Source: an uncultured Parabacteroides sp.
GTDB lineage: Bacteria > Bacteroidota > Bacteroidia > Bacteroidales > Tannerellaceae
Length of the DNA stretch: 64,000 bases
Assembly (NCBI RefSeq): GCF_905196875.1
Contig: NZ_CAJJWO010000025.1
Span: 1-64,000 of the forward strand
Direction of reading: 5' to 3'
Within the stretch, counting starts at the first letter, position 1. The number at the start of each line of letters is the position of its first letter. Below the pieces are notes generated by a model, which saw nothing but the letters and a program-made list of their open reading frames with translations, had not been told where the DNA came from and made no database searches. Below, piece after piece: positions 1 through 8,845 of the stretch. The translations under genes and the position numbers were made by a program.

Positions 1-143
1 TGATCAGTTCCACCATGAACATCACGGAAATATCCGAAGCCGTCGGTTTCGAATATCCCCGTCATTTTAGTACCATGTTTAAACAGATCAAAGGAATGCC
101 GCCATCCCAATACAGGCAGGATGCGAAGAAAGACAATGAGTAA
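1..143 (+). CDS. AraC-type HTH regulator, C-terminal fragment (partial at window edge)
   Basis: The frame is open from the window edge (first full codon at base 3) and ends at TAA 141-143. The 46 visible residues match the second helix-turn-helix of AraC/XylS DNA-binding domains: ITEISEAVGFEYPRHFSTMF followed by KQIKGMPPSQYR, the usual helix, turn, FK...G..P..YR signature. This is the DNA-recognition end of either a plain AraC regulator or a hybrid two-component system, which in Bacteroidales often ends in this domain. Which one cannot be told, because the sensor part lies outside the window. The gene converges on the minus-strand barrel gene and shares a terminator with it. Confidence 0.85.
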   Translation, partial: ISSTMNITEISEAVGFEYPRHFSTMFKQIKGMPPSQYRQDAKKDNE

Positions 144-149
144 ATAAAA

Positions 150-180
150 AGCGGAGAAGCTTCATTTGAAACTCTCCGCT
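150..180. terminator. Bidirectional intrinsic terminator
   Basis: An 8-bp perfect stem (AGCGGAGA at 150-157 with TCTCCGCT at 173-180) closes a 15-nt loop and is flanked by A-rich and T-rich sequence. It lies between two convergent genes and can serve both. Confidence 0.7.
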
Positions 181-204
181 TATATTATGAATCAGCAACT
201 TCTT

Positions 205-990
205 TTAAAACGCGTACCCGAAACCTACATTCAGATAAATCGGATACATGGCGAAAGTGATCGTATCGAAGTCTTTCTTAAAGATATCATTCAACCCCCA
301 GGTCAGATCGGCATACACATTCAGGTGTTTGAAAGCTTTCCATTCACCACCGAGCTGCATACCCCACTGGAAGCGGCGCAGGTCTTTCGAGAAATCGTAA
401 GGAGCACTTTTACCCTCCTCAAAGTTTACTTTGTTGCCAGTCGGATCATTCTCACGCAGGTAACCATCATACACGCTTCCGGTGAAGTCACCTTCCAGGC
501 GGTAAGATACGTACGGACCGAGGTTCAGTTTCCAACGGGGAGAGACACGCCAGGCAGCCAATACAGGAACAGTCAGGTAGGAATTGTTGACTTTGGTCTT
601 TACCTGTCCCGTCCAATAGCCTTTCATCAGCTCGCCGCCATCACCGATAATCTCCATCTTATAATTCTTCACACGTGCATCCGTTTTCATCCCCTTCGTT
701 TCAAGACGCAAGGCAACCATAACACCCCAGGTACGGGCAGGGTCGAGCCATTTCGTTACATTCCCTTCGATAGCAACCTGCAAAGTCGGGTTATAACTGT
801 CGATAGAGCGTATCTCTTCAGGCAACGGAATAGGAGCTGTACCACCGATACTCAAACCGGCTTTTACTTCATACTCCAGACCGATCAACGATGACTTGAT
901 GATCCCCTGATTCCGGTCTTTCTGAGCCGAAAGAGTGACAGACACTAATAATAACAGACTCAGAATACTTATAAATCGATTGTTTCTCAT
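205..990 (-). CDS. Outer-membrane beta-barrel protein (porin family)
   Basis: 261 residues with a cleavable signal peptide (hydrophobic core at about 7-19, ending LSAQ). The rest alternates polar and aromatic residues as expected of a small beta-barrel, and it ends in an aromatic C-terminal strand (NVGFGYAF), the usual BAM recognition end. It resembles the PorT/OmpW-like outer membrane beta-barrel domain proteins of Bacteroidota. It follows the PCMD lipoprotein gene by 13 nt on the same strand, so the two are probably one operon from the promoter near 2153 to the terminator near 150-180. The ligand or partner is unknown. A pairing with the upstream surface lipoprotein is an inference from the operon only. 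Confidence 0.75.
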   Translation of the reverse strand: MRNNRFISILSLLLLVSVTLSAQKDRNQGIIKSSLIGLEYEVKAGLSIGGTAPIPLPEEIRSIDSYNPTLQVAIEGNVTKWLDPARTWGVMVALRLETKGMKTDARVKNYKMEIIGDGGELMKGYWTGQVKTKVNNSYLTVPVLAAWRVSPRWKLNLGPYVSYRLEGDFTGSVYDGYLRENDPTGNKVNFEEGKSAPYDFSKDLRRFQWGMQLGGEWKAFKHLNVYADLTWGLNDIFKKDFDTITFAMYPIYLNVGFGYAF

Positions 991-1003
991 ATTTCTATCA
1001 GGT

Positions 1004-2098
1004 TTATTCTTCCACAGAATGGATCAATTCAACTTCATCTATATATAATGTACTACCTACCGCACCGTTAAACAAATTACCTTCTATACTTGAAGAAAAG
1101 ACAATGGCAACGTTATACTGTCCGGCTTCCAGCTTCGCTTTATCTACCGTCTTGCCCGGAAGGGTTTTGAAAGGAAGATAGAACTGCGTCCATTCGTCCG
1201 TTTCCTTAGCATCTTCGATACGTGCGATCGATACCAGGTTCGGATGCGTGAAATTATTTGTTCCATCGAGCGTCCTCACTGTTTCACTGGTTTCATAGAA
1301 GATAGCATATATATCGAACATATCTTTCTTTCCCTGTACGATCTTACCTGACTCGGAAAATTCCGTTCCCGCTTTATATTTATAATATCCTGTTAAGTAA
1401 GTCGGCACATGTTCGAACGGCATACCGAATTTAGTCGCCTTCAAAGCATCCGTAATAGCACTAAGCATATCGAATGTACCCATGAATAAGTTTCCGGCAG
1501 CAATCGGCATTCCTACATCCGCCCCAAACTTTCCAGTCGAACGAGTCACCAGCATGGCACATTTTCCTTTATAACCGTCATTCGACGACATCGTAGGATA
1601 ATTTTCACGTGGGGCACTCATATCCGTAAAGGCAAAGCCGGGGTTACCGCTGGCCCAATCCATGATGCTACCGCCGTTACCGTCAGATTCATAGAATATA
1701 TCATAACCGGCATTACCGCCATGTTTCACATCTTCAAAATGATATTCCGTACCGATACCCGTAACGATATAAATTACTTCATAACGCTTTTTCCATTTCC
1801 CGTCCTCGGAAGTAACGGTATAGAACTGGGGGGAATTAAAGTCGAGTGTCGTACCACTGGCCGGGGAAATTGTTGCACCCGGTGTCAGTGTAAACTCAGG
1901 AGCCTGCTTCGACAAGTCGGTATTGGCTTTAACCATCAAGGTTATCTTATCGTTGTCAATAATCGGTTCGCGTCGTAATATATCAGCCGGAACCGTGCAA
2001 ACCACGATATCGGCTTCCGCATTAGGAGCTTCGTCCTGTATACAGGACATCCCCATAACACATAATAAAAGACAAGTTAATAAGCGTGTCAGCTTCAT
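1004..2098 (-). CDS. PCMD-domain (putative carbohydrate metabolism domain) lipoprotein
   Basis: 364 residues. A lipoprotein signal ends at Cys19 (VMGMSC), so the protein is probably anchored in the outer membrane. Residues about 30-110 form an Ig-like/DUF5018-like beta region, ending at the tail of an extracellular sandwich domain. Residues about 115-360 look like the PCMD domain: the FEDV, DWASGNPGFA and Y.G.CA.L.T segments and the closing YIDEVELI strand are all present. Family members are often encoded in glycan-acquisition loci and are thought to bind carbohydrate, but no catalytic residues are known. It is first in an operon with the downstream barrel protein. No SusC/SusD pair is adjacent, so the target is unclear. 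Confidence 0.75.
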   Translation of the reverse strand: MKLTRLLTCLLLCVMGMSCIQDEAPNAEADIVVCTVPADILRREPIIDNDKITLMVKANTDLSKQAPEFTLTPGATISPASGTTLDFNSPQFYTVTSEDGKWKKRYEVIYIVTGIGTEYHFEDVKHGGNAGYDIFYESDGNGGSIMDWASGNPGFAFTDMSAPRENYPTMSSNDGYKGKCAMLVTRSTGKFGADVGMPIAAGNLFMGTFDMLSAITDALKATKFGMPFEHVPTYLTGYYKYKAGTEFSESGKIVQGKKDMFDIYAIFYETSETVRTLDGTNNFTHPNLVSIARIEDAKETDEWTQFYLPFKTLPGKTVDKAKLEAGQYNVAIVFSSSIEGNLFNGAVGSTLYIDEVELIHSVEE

Positions 2099-2152
2099 TT
2101 TGTTTCATTTTTGGTGGATACTCTTTACATCGCTCTTCGCCGAGAGCAAGTG

Positions 2153-2160
2153 CAAATTTA
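2153..2160 (-). promoter_or_regulatory. Bacteroidota -7 box for the PCMD/barrel operon
   Basis: Read on the minus strand the octamer is TAAATTTG, matching TAnnTTTG. It lies 55 nt upstream of the PCMD gene start at 2098. No clear -33 element was identified. Confidence 0.55.
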
Positions 2161-2235
2161 CTTCGCTTTTTCGGATTTGTACACTACATTATATATTTAT
2201 TACATATTTTATTGGGGTAAACCAGGCTTTATTCC

Positions 2236-2243
2236 TACTTTTG
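2236..2243 (+). promoter_or_regulatory. Bacteroidota -7 box for the Gfo/Idh/MocA gene
   Basis: TACTTTTG matches TAnnTTTG and lies 48 nt upstream of the start at 2291. Together with the minus-strand box at 2153-2160 it makes a divergent promoter region. Confidence 0.55.
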
Positions 2244-2290
2244 ACGTCTAGCTAACAAGAGTGTATCTTTACTATTAATTCATATAGACC

Positions 2291-3604
2291 ATGACAACAC
2301 GCAGAGATTTTATCCGGCAGGCAGCAATCCTGGGAGCCGGACTTTCTATGAATCCTTTCTTTATTAAAGCCGGTGGTAACCCGGTGGGTGCCAACGACAA
2401 AATCCGTGTCGGCCTGATCGGTTGCAAAGGGATGGGCTTTTCAGATTTGCAGGCCTTCCTCCGTAATCCGGAAGTAGAATGTATCGCACTAGCCGATATT
2501 GATAAAAAAGTGTTAAACGACAGGGCAGCCGAGACGCAAAAGCTGACCGGAAAGAAGGTAAAACACCTCTACAAAGACTGGCGGAAGCTGATCGACAACA
2601 AAGATGTAGACGTCGTTATCGTCGGTACGCCCGACCATTGGCACTGCCTTCAGATGGTAGCCGCCTGTGAAGCCGGTAAAGACGTTTATTGCGAGAAACC
2701 GCTGGGTAACAGCATCGAAGAATGTAACATTATGGTACGTGCCGCCGAAAAATACAACCGTGTCGTGCAGGTCGGCCAATGGCAACGCAGCGATCCTCAC
2801 TGGCAGGATGCAATGGCTTTCGTGCATAGTGGACAGCTGGGTAAGATACGTACCGTAAGAGTTTTCTCTTACCAGGGATGGTGCCCGTCGATCCCCGTTG
2901 TGGCCGACGAACCCGTTCCGGCAGGTGTCGATTACGACATGTGGCTCGGTCCGGCACCTCAGCGTCCGTTCAACCGTAACCGTTTCCATTTCACTTTCCG
3001 CTGGTTCTGGGATTATGCCGGGGGACTGATGACAGACTGGGGCGTTCACCTATTGGATTATGCACTTTACGGCATGAATGTAACGGCTCCGAACTCCATC
3101 ATGGCTTCGGGCGGCAAATTCGGTTATCCGGATGATGCCTGCGAAACTCCCGACCTGCTCCAAACAATTTATACGTTCGACGACTTCACCGTGATGTGGG
3201 ATCATGCCATTGGTATAGACGACGGCGCTTACGGACGCAACCACGGACTCGGCTTCGTAGGCGAAAACGGCACACTGGTTATCGACCGCGGCGGCTGGGA
3301 AGTGATCCCCGAAAAAGTAAACGGCAAAGCCCGCATGGAAGCCGTAGCCCTGAAGAAAGCCTATGGCGAAGGCGGTCTGAACCTGCATGTAAAGAACCAT
3401 CTGGAATGCATCAAGTCACGCAACCGTAACTGTAATGCAAGTATCGAGATCGGTGCCCATATCGCTAAATTCTCCCAACTGGGTAACATCGCCTATCGTA
3501 CCGGAAAGAAACTTTCGTGGGACGGAACGAGCTTCCATGATGCAGAAGCGGATAAATATTTATGTAAGGAATACCGCGCTCCGTGGGAATTACCGAAGAT
3601 ATAA
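2291..3604 (+). CDS. Tat-exported Gfo/Idh/MocA-family oxidoreductase
   Basis: 437 residues. The N-terminus carries a twin-arginine signal (TRRDFIRQA, then a hydrophobic stretch to about residue 27), so export to the periplasm is likely. A Rossmann fold follows: a glycine-rich loop at about 40-48 and an acidic ALADID strand end. The family's catalytic/structural EKP motif is at 135-137. The C-terminal part (about 160-430) is the alpha/beta substrate domain. Such Tat-exported members bind NAD(P) tightly and act on sugars or cyclitols; some are GH109 N-acetylgalactosaminidases with an NAD-dependent mechanism. No neighbouring gene indicates the substrate. It is a single-gene unit between its own -7 box and a terminator. 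Family assignment is firm and substrate is not known. Confidence 0.88.
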   Translation: MTTRRDFIRQAAILGAGLSMNPFFIKAGGNPVGANDKIRVGLIGCKGMGFSDLQAFLRNPEVECIALADIDKKVLNDRAAETQKLTGKKVKHLYKDWRKLIDNKDVDVVIVGTPDHWHCLQMVAACEAGKDVYCEKPLGNSIEECNIMVRAAEKYNRVVQVGQWQRSDPHWQDAMAFVHSGQLGKIRTVRVFSYQGWCPSIPVVADEPVPAGVDYDMWLGPAPQRPFNRNRFHFTFRWFWDYAGGLMTDWGVHLLDYALYGMNVTAPNSIMASGGKFGYPDDACETPDLLQTIYTFDDFTVMWDHAIGIDDGAYGRNHGLGFVGENGTLVIDRGGWEVIPEKVNGKARMEAVALKKAYGEGGLNLHVKNHLECIKSRNRNCNASIEIGAHIAKFSQLGNIAYRTGKKLSWDGTSFHDAEADKYLCKEYRAPWELPKI

Positions 3605-3637
3605 TATTGAAAACAACAGATAATCAAAAGATAACAA

Positions 3638-3665
3638 AAAGGCGGGCCCTCACGAGTCCGCCTTT
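3638..3665. terminator. Bidirectional intrinsic terminator
   Basis: Stem AAAGGCGG (3638-3645) with CCGCCTTT (3658-3665), 12-nt loop, between the convergent oxidoreductase and DUF4301 genes. A and T runs on the two sides suit both directions. Confidence 0.75.
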
Positions 3666-3704
3666 CTTCTATTAAACCTTATTCTTATTATGGCATCGAC
3701 CCAA

Positions 3705-5225
3705 TTACTGATGCTCGGGACGTAATAAGTCGTTCACTGTCTTTACCGGGTTGAATGTTTCGATAGGGACTTCTACGAAGATCGTGTTCCAGTCGCTCAT
3801 TGCGCCGTTCCACAGGCCGGGCAATTCCAACGCTTTCAGATCGCGTCCGTCTTTACTCTTGTAAGAGATAAAGCCGGTATTCTTATCTACATATTCCGGT
3901 AAATTATATTTTTCACCTTTATGGTTCTTAAGGGCACATACCAGGTCAACGGGGTTAAAGTGGGTACCTTGTTCGAACATAGCTTTCTTGGCCGGGTCTT
4001 TCAGGTCGATCTGGGAACTTTCCAATATCTGCAAAGATACTGTGCCGTCGGGATTGACTGCCAGGAACGGACCACCGCCCGGTTCGCCCACATTCTTCAC
4101 CATACCGCAAACGCGCAACGGACGCAGCAACTTACCTTTAATATAAAGGATCAGTTCAGCATCTTCCAGCAATTTCATTTCCGGGTTCTTCACACAGAGA
4201 TCGTTCTGAAGGAACTGGATCATTTCTTCTACCTGGTCGTGTGTGTATTTGCCGGTTTCGATCAGGTCGAGATAGTTGAAGATGCGTTCCTGCAATGTAA
4301 CCAGTACACCGGCAATTACTTTCTTGAAGATTACGGTCGAACATTTGAAACTGTCGGGAACCACATTGTCGATGTTCTTTACGAATACGACATCAGCATC
4401 TATATCGTTCAGGTTTTCGATCAGTGCACCGTGGCCACCGGGACGGAACAACAGTTTGTCGTTCTTGTCGCGGAAAGGATTATTTTCCATATCGGCAGCA
4501 ACCGTGTCGGTACTCGGTTTCTGTACGCTGAAAGAGATATCGTATGCAACGGAGAATTTTTCTTCGTATTCGTGTTTCTTTTCATTCACCAGTTTCTCGA
4601 ACAAGGCTTTATGTTCGGGAGATACGGTGAAATGGATATTTACTTCGCCGGCATTGTTCTTAGCATACATGGCACCTTCGGCCAGATGTTCTTCCATAGA
4701 AGTGCGTACCTTGTCGGCCGTCTTATGGAACAGAAGTAAACCTTTGGGTAATTGTCCGTAGTTCAATCCCTTTTCATCCAACAGGTTTGATACTACAGCT
4801 TTATAATTACCGGATGCGATCAGGGCGGGAATATCTTTTCCGTCGTTAGCCAGACAAGCGGCATTCAATTCATCATAGAAAGCGAAACGGGTGATTTCAT
4901 TGAAGAACTTCTTTTCAAAGTCAGTCGTCGGCACGTCATAGGCAGCAGACAGGAACTCGTAGAGGTTCTTAAACATACGGCTGGCAGCACCCGACGCCGG
5001 AACGAACTTAAGGATCCGTTTATTTTTAGCCAGGTAAGCATCCCAAGCATCCATATAGGTGGCCTGAGCTTCCTGCGAAACAACCATTATTCCTTTTTCT
5101 ACCGAAGCCGAAGCGGCAATCTCAAGGTAAGGAAAGCCTTTTACGAAACAAGCTAACTGTTCTTCAATCTGCTGTTCGCTGATCCCTTTATCCGCCAGCT
5201 GTTTTAAATCGTTTGCGTTTAACAT
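3705..5225 (-). CDS. DUF4301 family protein
   Basis: The start is taken at the internal Met MLNANDLKQLADKGIS (5225), giving 506 residues. An in-frame ATG at 5258 would add 11 residues. I prefer the shorter form because its first residues already begin the conserved helix; both starts lie downstream of the -7 box near 5288. The protein is soluble, with no signal peptide or membrane segment. Conserved-looking blocks are FVPASGAASRMFK (about 75-90), FRPGGHGALIEN (about 260) and VCGMVKNVGEPGGGPF (about 380). The PGGHGAL and GEPGGGPF glycine clusters suggest nucleotide or sugar-phosphate binding, but that is only a guess. Function is unknown. It is divergent from relA. Confidence 0.85.
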   Translation of the reverse strand: MLNANDLKQLADKGISEQQIEEQLACFVKGFPYLEIAASASVEKGIMVVSQEAQATYMDAWDAYLAKNKRILKFVPASGAASRMFKNLYEFLSAAYDVPTTDFEKKFFNEITRFAFYDELNAACLANDGKDIPALIASGNYKAVVSNLLDEKGLNYGQLPKGLLLFHKTADKVRTSMEEHLAEGAMYAKNNAGEVNIHFTVSPEHKALFEKLVNEKKHEYEEKFSVAYDISFSVQKPSTDTVAADMENNPFRDKNDKLLFRPGGHGALIENLNDIDADVVFVKNIDNVVPDSFKCSTVIFKKVIAGVLVTLQERIFNYLDLIETGKYTHDQVEEMIQFLQNDLCVKNPEMKLLEDAELILYIKGKLLRPLRVCGMVKNVGEPGGGPFLAVNPDGTVSLQILESSQIDLKDPAKKAMFEQGTHFNPVDLVCALKNHKGEKYNLPEYVDKNTGFISYKSKDGRDLKALELPGLWNGAMSDWNTIFVEVPIETFNPVKTVNDLLRPEHQ

Positions 5226-5287
5226 AGCATATCTTTTTAAATTAGTATTCTTATCCATTTCGGCCCCTTCCGGGCCTATGCTTCTCG

Positions 5288-5295
5288 CAAATGTA
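5288..5295 (-). promoter_or_regulatory. Bacteroidota -7 box for the DUF4301 gene
   Basis: Minus-strand TACATTTG matches TAnnTTTG. It is 30 nt upstream of the ATG at 5258 and 63 nt upstream of the preferred start at 5225. Confidence 0.5.
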
Positions 5296-5372
5296 TAAAA
5301 ATACCATTAGAATAGCATTGATATTCGGAGAAAAAAGATACTTTTACAGTATGTTTTACGGCCTGTCCTCAA

Positions 5373-7613
5373 ATGGGCAGTAAAAAAAGAGACGCAACTA
5401 TGGATATACAACCGTTCTTTACTGAGGAGGAGAGAAAAGATTTCTTCTCGAAATACAGACAATTAGTACGTAGCCTTTATTCGTTTTTACAGAAAGAGGA
5501 TATACGAAAAATGAAAGAGTTGATGCAGCGTGTTGTCGCCCTCGACTGTTACGGAAGAGACAAGAACGGCATCAACGGCTTGATTCGCAATATAAATACC
5601 GCCCTGATCGCAACAACGGAGATCGGCCTGAAACGGACATCCGTTATCGCACTCCTGCTCTATCGGCCTGTACTGAAAAAAGTCGTGACGCTGGAGGAAG
5701 TCGAGAAAACATTCGATGAGGACGTGACGCTGATCATCCGCCGGCTATTGAAAACATCCGACCTGTATGCACGCAATACGGCTGTCAACTCCGAGAACTT
5801 CCATCACCTGCTCTTCTCTTTTGCAGAAGATGTCAGGGTGATCCTGATCATGATTGCCGACCGCCTTTGCCTGATGCGCCTGGGTAAACAGCTGAAAGAA
5901 GACGACCGTTTGCGGTTGGCTACCGAAGCATCGTATCTGTATGCCCCGCTGGCCCACCGTCTGGGATTGTACAAAATCAAAAGCGAACTGGAAGACCTGT
6001 CGCTGAAATATACCGACCCGAAGCAGTTCGACTTCATCAAGAAAAAGCTGAACGAGACGAAACGTTCGCGCGATATCTATATTGCCGAGTTTATCGCTCC
6101 TATCAAGAAGAAGTTGCAGGAAATAGGTCTGAAGTTCGATATCAAAGGACGTACGAAGTCAATCCATTCCATCAACAACAAGTTGAAAAAGCAAAAGATT
6201 GAATTTGAAGGGATTTATGATTTGTTCGCTATCCGTGTCGTACTGGATACTCCTTTGGAAAAGGAGCGTTCGGACTGCTGGCAGGTCTACTCGATCATAA
6301 CTGATATGTACCAGCCTAACCCGAACCGTATGAAAGACTGGATTTCCATCCCGAAGACGAATGGATACGAAAGTCTTCATATCACGGTAATGGGGCCACA
6401 GAATAAATGGGTGGAAGTGCAGATTCGTACCCGCCGTATGGACGAGATCGCCGAGCGGGGACTAGCTGCCCACTGGAAATATAAAGGGGTAAAAGCCGAA
6501 AGCGGACTGGACGAGTTCCTCAACACTGTCCGTGCAGCCCTTGAAGAGAAAGAGAACAATCCGCTCGATCTGATGCAGGACTTCAAGATGGACCTGTACA
6601 AAGACGAGATATATGTCTTCACTCCTACCGGCGAACTGATCAAACTGGCCAAAGGGGCTACTGTGCTCGACTTTGCCTTTGCCATCCACTCGAAGCTGGG
6701 TAGTAAATGCGTGTCGGCCAAAGTTAACGAGAAGAACGTACCTATTAAATATGTACTTCATAACGGCGACACGGTGTCGATCGTCACCTCCCCTACGCAG
6801 TCGCCGAAACGCGACTGGCTGAATATCGTCGTCACCTCCAAAGCCCGGGTAAAGATCAAGCAGGCACTGAGGGAAGAGACAGCCAAAGCGGTCGACTTTG
6901 CCAAGGAAATGCTGCAACGCCGTTTCAAAAACCGGAAGATCGAGATGGACGAACCTTACCTGATGCGTTACATTAAGAAAAAAGGCTTTAAGACCGTCAC
7001 CGACTTCTATATTGAAATAGCAGAAGAACGGCTGGATGCCAACAATGTGATTGACGAATATCAGGAATATGTACGGAAGGAAACTGAAGCGAACGAACGC
7101 TCGGAAGTGCGTAGTGCCGAAGAGTATATCAAGACCACCGAAGTAGAAGAGATATCCACGAACAAGGATGTGCTTGTGATCGATAAGAACCTGACGGGCA
7201 TAGAATACAAACTAGCCAAATGTTGTAATCCGATCTATGGGGATGATGTTTTCGGATTTGTTTCCACACAGGGTATCAAGATACACCGCCTGGATTGTCC
7301 GAATGCACAGGAGATGTTCAGCCGTTTCGGTTATCGTATCATCCGGGCCAAATGGAGTGGAAAAGGAGATAATGGCTACATCGTCACATTGCGGGTGATC
7401 GGGCGTGACGACATCACGATCGTAACAAACATTACCTCTGTGATAGGGAAAGAAAACAATGTTACGCTCCGTTCGCTGAATATCGACTCGGTAGACGGTA
7501 TCTTCCAGGGGAACTTCGCCGTACTGGTAAGGGACACCCATTCGCTGAATATGCTGGTCAAAAAGATAAAAGCCGTCAAAGGAGTTAAAACGGTAGACCG
7601 CCTGAACTCATAA
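5373..7613 (+). CDS. relA: RelA/SpoT-family (p)ppGpp synthetase with degenerate hydrolase domain
   Basis: 746 residues from this start; a second Met at 5400 (MDIQPFF) is equally possible. Domain order: HD hydrolase region about 60-200, synthetase about 240-370, TGS about 412-473, a conserved-cysteine region (Cys617, Cys618, Cys642) and a C-terminal ACT domain about 668-745. The synthetase looks intact, with RMKD (319-322), NGYESLH (330-336) and EVQIRT (348-353). The HD domain does not. The HDxxED metal site of bifunctional Rel/SpoT is replaced by YRPVLKK (97-103), and the early metal-binding His is missing. The protein should therefore make but not degrade (p)ppGpp, which requires a separate hydrolase elsewhere. 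The G-loop is RxKD, the type found in bifunctional enzymes, rather than the acidic E. coli RelA form. It stands alone between its promoter region and a strong terminator. Confidence 0.88.
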   Translation: MGSKKRDATMDIQPFFTEEERKDFFSKYRQLVRSLYSFLQKEDIRKMKELMQRVVALDCYGRDKNGINGLIRNINTALIATTEIGLKRTSVIALLLYRPVLKKVVTLEEVEKTFDEDVTLIIRRLLKTSDLYARNTAVNSENFHHLLFSFAEDVRVILIMIADRLCLMRLGKQLKEDDRLRLATEASYLYAPLAHRLGLYKIKSELEDLSLKYTDPKQFDFIKKKLNETKRSRDIYIAEFIAPIKKKLQEIGLKFDIKGRTKSIHSINNKLKKQKIEFEGIYDLFAIRVVLDTPLEKERSDCWQVYSIITDMYQPNPNRMKDWISIPKTNGYESLHITVMGPQNKWVEVQIRTRRMDEIAERGLAAHWKYKGVKAESGLDEFLNTVRAALEEKENNPLDLMQDFKMDLYKDEIYVFTPTGELIKLAKGATVLDFAFAIHSKLGSKCVSAKVNEKNVPIKYVLHNGDTVSIVTSPTQSPKRDWLNIVVTSKARVKIKQALREETAKAVDFAKEMLQRRFKNRKIEMDEPYLMRYIKKKGFKTVTDFYIEIAEERLDANNVIDEYQEYVRKETEANERSEVRSAEEYIKTTEVEEISTNKDVLVIDKNLTGIEYKLAKCCNPIYGDDVFGFVSTQGIKIHRLDCPNAQEMFSRFGYRIIRAKWSGKGDNGYIVTLRVIGRDDITIVTNITSVIGKENNVTLRSLNIDSVDGIFQGNFAVLVRDTHSLNMLVKKIKAVKGVKTVDRLNS

Positions 7614-7615
7614 GA

Positions 7616-7648
7616 AAAAAGGCTCGTCCACAAATGGCGAGCCTTTTT
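7616..7648 (+). terminator. Intrinsic terminator after relA
   Basis: Stem AAAAAGGCTCG with CGAGCCTTTTT around a short loop, 3 nt after the relA stop, followed by more T-rich sequence. Confidence 0.8.
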
Positions 7649-7841
7649 CATCTTTTTATAATCAATAAATTAATACTAAAGTAATAAAATAAAGTTCTAT
7701 ATATTTTTATACAAATCCATACTCTTCAATAAATTTTCTGAAAGACAAAGATAAATCTTTTTGTTCTACTTTTTTAAGAATATATCCTCACCGAACCAAA
7801 TCCAGCGATTATTGAACAAAAAGATTTATTTTAAGGACAAG

Positions 7842-8684
7842 TTAGTCTTTTGCCTGATGTACGGTAAGTTGCGGGAACGGGAAACCGATACCTTCAGCAT
7901 TAAATGTTTCATAAATAGCCTTATTGGTATCAAAATAAACACCCCAGTAATCGGAACTTTTCACCCAGGTACGCACTACGATATTTACGCTACTGCCGGC
8001 CAGTGCACTCAAAGCGATGAAGGGAGCCGGTTCATTCATTATACGTGTATCCTTTGCCAATACAGACTCGATCACACTTTTAACATGATTAAAATCGCTA
8101 CCGTAATCTACTCCGAAAGTCCACTCTACGCGGCGGGTTGGTTCATTACCGATGTTGGTAACGACACCGCTGCTCAACGAACCGTTAGGGATAAATATAT
8201 TTTTATTGTCTGCCGTAAGGAGGATCGTATGGAAAATCTGAATTTCCCTTACTGTACCTCCGACACCTTGCGACTCGATATAATCGCCTACCTTATAAGG
8301 CTTGAAAAGTAATATGATCAATCCTCCGGCAAAGTTCGACAGGTTTCCGCTGAGTGCCATACCGATGGCTACACCGGCAGAGGCCAACAGCGCAGCGAAC
8401 GAAGTTGTCTGTACACCCAGTGCACCGACCACCGAGATGATCAATAGCACCATCAAGGTTACATTGACAAGACTTCCGACAAAGGTCTTCACCGACGGAT
8501 CGAAATCACGCTTGGTTAGAATACGACGAACGAGTTTGTTTATCATCCGGATAATAAACCGTCCTACAATAAATACGATTACAGCTTTGATTATTGTCCA
8601 CCCTAAATGACTACCCTGCTCTATCAGGGAATTAATAAAACCTTCCAATCTCGGATTGGACGCCAACACATCTAATAATATCAT
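7842..8684 (-). CDS. mscS: Small-conductance mechanosensitive channel, MscS family
   Basis: 280 residues, close to E. coli MscS (286). There are three N-terminal membrane segments (about 29-49, 70-90 and the pore helix about 95-125). The pore helix shows the Gly/Ala-packed pattern ASAGVAIGMALSGNLSNFAGG, followed by the conserved KPYKVGDYIE that leads into the cytoplasmic beta domain. The beta domain (about 135-185) has IPNG and the C-terminal alpha/beta cage follows. It should sit in the inner membrane and open on hypo-osmotic shock. It is monocistronic and divergent from the TPR gene, with back-to-back -7 boxes between them. The symbol is used at family level; Bacteroidales usually carry several paralogues. 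Confidence 0.9.
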   Translation of the reverse strand: MILLDVLASNPRLEGFINSLIEQGSHLGWTIIKAVIVFIVGRFIIRMINKLVRRILTKRDFDPSVKTFVGSLVNVTLMVLLIISVVGALGVQTTSFAALLASAGVAIGMALSGNLSNFAGGLIILLFKPYKVGDYIESQGVGGTVREIQIFHTILLTADNKNIFIPNGSLSSGVVTNIGNEPTRRVEWTFGVDYGSDFNHVKSVIESVLAKDTRIMNEPAPFIALSALAGSSVNIVVRTWVKSSDYWGVYFDTNKAIYETFNAEGIGFPFPQLTVHQAKD

Positions 8685-8756
8685 AAATCTATCATTTTTA
8701 ATTAAACACTTTTATCTTATAACAATCAAAGTCCCCAAAAGTCTTATAAAATGTGG

Positions 8757-8764
8757 CAAAGGTA
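8757..8764 (-). promoter_or_regulatory. Bacteroidota -7 box for mscS
   Basis: Minus-strand TACCTTTG matches TAnnTTTG, 73 nt upstream of the mscS start. Confidence 0.55.
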
Positions 8765-8804
8765 TAAAGTTTTTTTAATCCGGCGCCCGAACAATATATT
8801 TACG

Positions 8805-8812
8805 TAGCTTTG
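8805..8812 (+). promoter_or_regulatory. Bacteroidota -7 box for the TPR gene
   Basis: TAGCTTTG matches TAnnTTTG and lies 34 nt upstream of the ATG at 8846. It overlaps a possible TTG start at 8810, which argues against that longer reading. Confidence 0.6.
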
Positions 8813-8845
8813 CATCCATTCCAAATAACAGATAAAAACAACAGA

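Noticed and set aside
166..894. A 242-codon plus-strand frame opposite the barrel gene
   Set aside because: It is the antisense shadow of a convincing signal-peptide barrel protein and has no family features or promoter.
2513..3049. A 178-codon minus-strand frame inside the oxidoreductase gene
   Set aside because: Antisense to a gene with a clear Tat signal and EKP motif; no recognisable domain.
3921..4739. A 272-codon plus-strand frame opposite the DUF4301 gene
   Set aside because: Shadow of the conserved minus-strand gene; its composition is that of a reverse reading.
8810..8845. TTG start giving a longer TPR protein
   Set aside because: It overlaps the TAGCTTTG -7 box, and the ATG at 8846 starts a perfect signal peptide.
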